A DNA stretch of 15,470 nt from an uncultured Alphaproteobacteria bacterium. Lineage in GTDB: Bacteria; Pseudomonadota; Alphaproteobacteria; UBA7985; CAJQQZ01. Of this stretch, positions 14,746 to 15,470 are shown one piece after another. Below the pieces are notes generated by a model that was not told the origin of the DNA, did not search any database, and saw only the letters and a list, made by a program, of their open reading frames with translations. A program made the translations under genes and the position numbers. The stretch is taken from NCBI GenBank assembly GCA_905480445.1, contig CAJQQJ010000211.1:1-15470 (forward strand). The letters run 5' to 3'. Numbering within the stretch: position 1 is the stretch's first letter; each line of letters starts with the position of its first letter.

Positions 14746-15470
14746 TTAGAGCAAAAAGTCTCTCATGTACTGAGCGTAGATACTGGCACCTTCGACTGGA
14801 GCCATGTGTTTTAGTTTTGGTACGATAATAGAACGTCCATCTGGCACTTCATTTGCTATCATTTCCGCCATTGCAGGCGTCGAGTTTTGATCGAACTCCG
14901 ATGTAATCGCCAGCGTTGGAACTTCGATCGATTTTAGCTTGCCGTTGACCTGGTGGCCTTCGTTCACAAAGATGGAATAGGCCGCGAGAAACGCATTGGG
15001 TTCGTTATCGTTCAGTCTTCGCTTTGTGGCGTCAATTACGTCCGGCTCAGCTTCTTGAAATTCCGGTGTAAACCAACGTTCAATAGCCGCATCAATAATC
15101 GATTGGGGGCCCTCTTCTCTTGCGCGTTGCAACCGTTCATTGATGGCTGCTTGAGTAGCCTCTGGACGTTTGTAATTCGCGTTCATAATGACGAGATTGG
15201 ACAAAGCCTTGGGTTTGCCAATGCCGTAAGCCATCGCCAAGAGGCCGCCCATAGAGAAACCGGCGAAAGTTAATTCATCCAAGCTCAATTCGTCAATCAA
15301 GCTCTCAAGCTGGTCCACCAGTGCGGGCAAAGTTAGGCTTTCCGGCTCCTTTGGCGAACGTCCGTGGCAAAGCATATCATAGCGCAGTATCGAAAACTCA
15401 GAGCCCAACGAAGGAATCAAGCGGTCCCAAATAGTCAGATCCAGCCCGACACCATGGACCAAGACAAGCC
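14746..15470 (-). CDS. Alpha/beta hydrolase, 5' end beyond the right edge
   Basis: An alpha/beta-hydrolase-fold enzyme resembling 3-oxoadipate enol-lactonase (PcaD)-type proteins. The visible sequence begins LVLVHGVGLDLTIWDRLIP. The HGVG segment forms the oxyanion hole, and the apparent start at 15462 is a TTG inside this conserved strand, so the true start lies outside the window. The catalytic triad is visible (numbered from that TTG): Ser70 in the nucleophile elbow GFSMGG, Asp191 in SEFDQNST, and His219 in KLKHMAPVEG. A helical cap domain lies at about 95-175. The enzyme would hydrolyse an ester or lactone. No aromatic-degradation genes are visible here, so the substrate is open. Confidence 0.88.
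   Translation of the reverse strand, partial: LVLVHGVGLDLTIWDRLIPSLGSEFSILRYDMLCHGRSPKEPESLTLPALVDQLESLIDELSLDELTFAGFSMGGLLAMAYGIGKPKALSNLVIMNANYKRPEATQAAINERLQRAREEGPQSIIDAAIERWFTPEFQEAEPDVIDATKRRLNDNEPNAFLAAYSIFVNEGHQVNGKLKSIEVPTLAITSEFDQNSTPAMAEMIANEVPDGRSIIVPKLKHMAPVEGASIYAQYMRDFLL

Noticed and set aside
1..15470. CRISPR array, tRNA, rRNA, transposon ends, integrase or defence genes
   Set aside because: I looked for them on both strands and found no repeat-spacer pattern, cloverleaf, transposase or integrase motif, or defence-family domain.

Overview
The window looks like chromosomal DNA from a Gram-negative bacterium, most likely an alphaproteobacterium. The large beta-barrel protein ending in phenylalanine, the Sec signal peptides and HrpB all point to a Gram-negative cell. 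A cluster of GANTC sites (the CcrM methylation sequence) in the largest intergenic gap hints at the alphaproteobacteria. Base composition is moderate, with one clearly AT-rich gap. I see no tRNA, rRNA, CRISPR array, transposase, integrase or phage gene.

Layout, left to right. (1) 23-1951, minus strand: DUF11-type repeats of a cell-surface protein. The frame lacks a start codon and signal peptide, and a perfect 12-bp inverted repeat spans its stop codon. (2) 2227-4278, minus strand: a tight three-gene operon, tag (3-methyladenine DNA glycosylase I), a methyltransferase resembling phosphoethanolamine N-methyltransferases, and a glutathione S-transferase. (3) 4386-6152, plus strand: an SLC13-type anion permease with two cytoplasmic RCK_C/TrkA_C domains. 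(4) 6162-6323, minus strand: a 53-residue open frame with a good Shine-Dalgarno and a Sec signal peptide. It runs antisense to the longest possible 5' extension of the next gene. (5) 6428-7927, plus strand: an exported S41-family peptidase. (6) 7931-11687, minus strand: one large outer-membrane protein gene broken into two frames by a 4-bp tandem duplication. Removing one copy restores a continuous frame of 1250 residues. (7) 11688-12241: an AT-rich gene-free gap with six GANTC sites in 255 bp and repeated TTGCGAA/TTCGCAA dyads. (8) 12242-14743, plus strand: the ATP-dependent helicase HrpB. (9) 14746 to the right edge, minus strand: an alpha/beta hydrolase cut by the window edge.

The cell-envelope genes (DUF11 repeat protein, barrel protein, S41 peptidase, small secreted peptide) lie around ordinary housekeeping and detoxification genes. 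The DUF11 and barrel genes share a strand, and families like these often occur together, so they may form a secreted or surface pair. Both appear disrupted, which means either decay of a surface locus or indel errors in the assembly. I do not see an unmistakable new defence or mobile system. The best leads are the reversible-looking frameshift in the barrel gene, the unannotated small secreted peptide, the GANTC-rich regulatory gap and the inverted repeat at the DUF11 stop.
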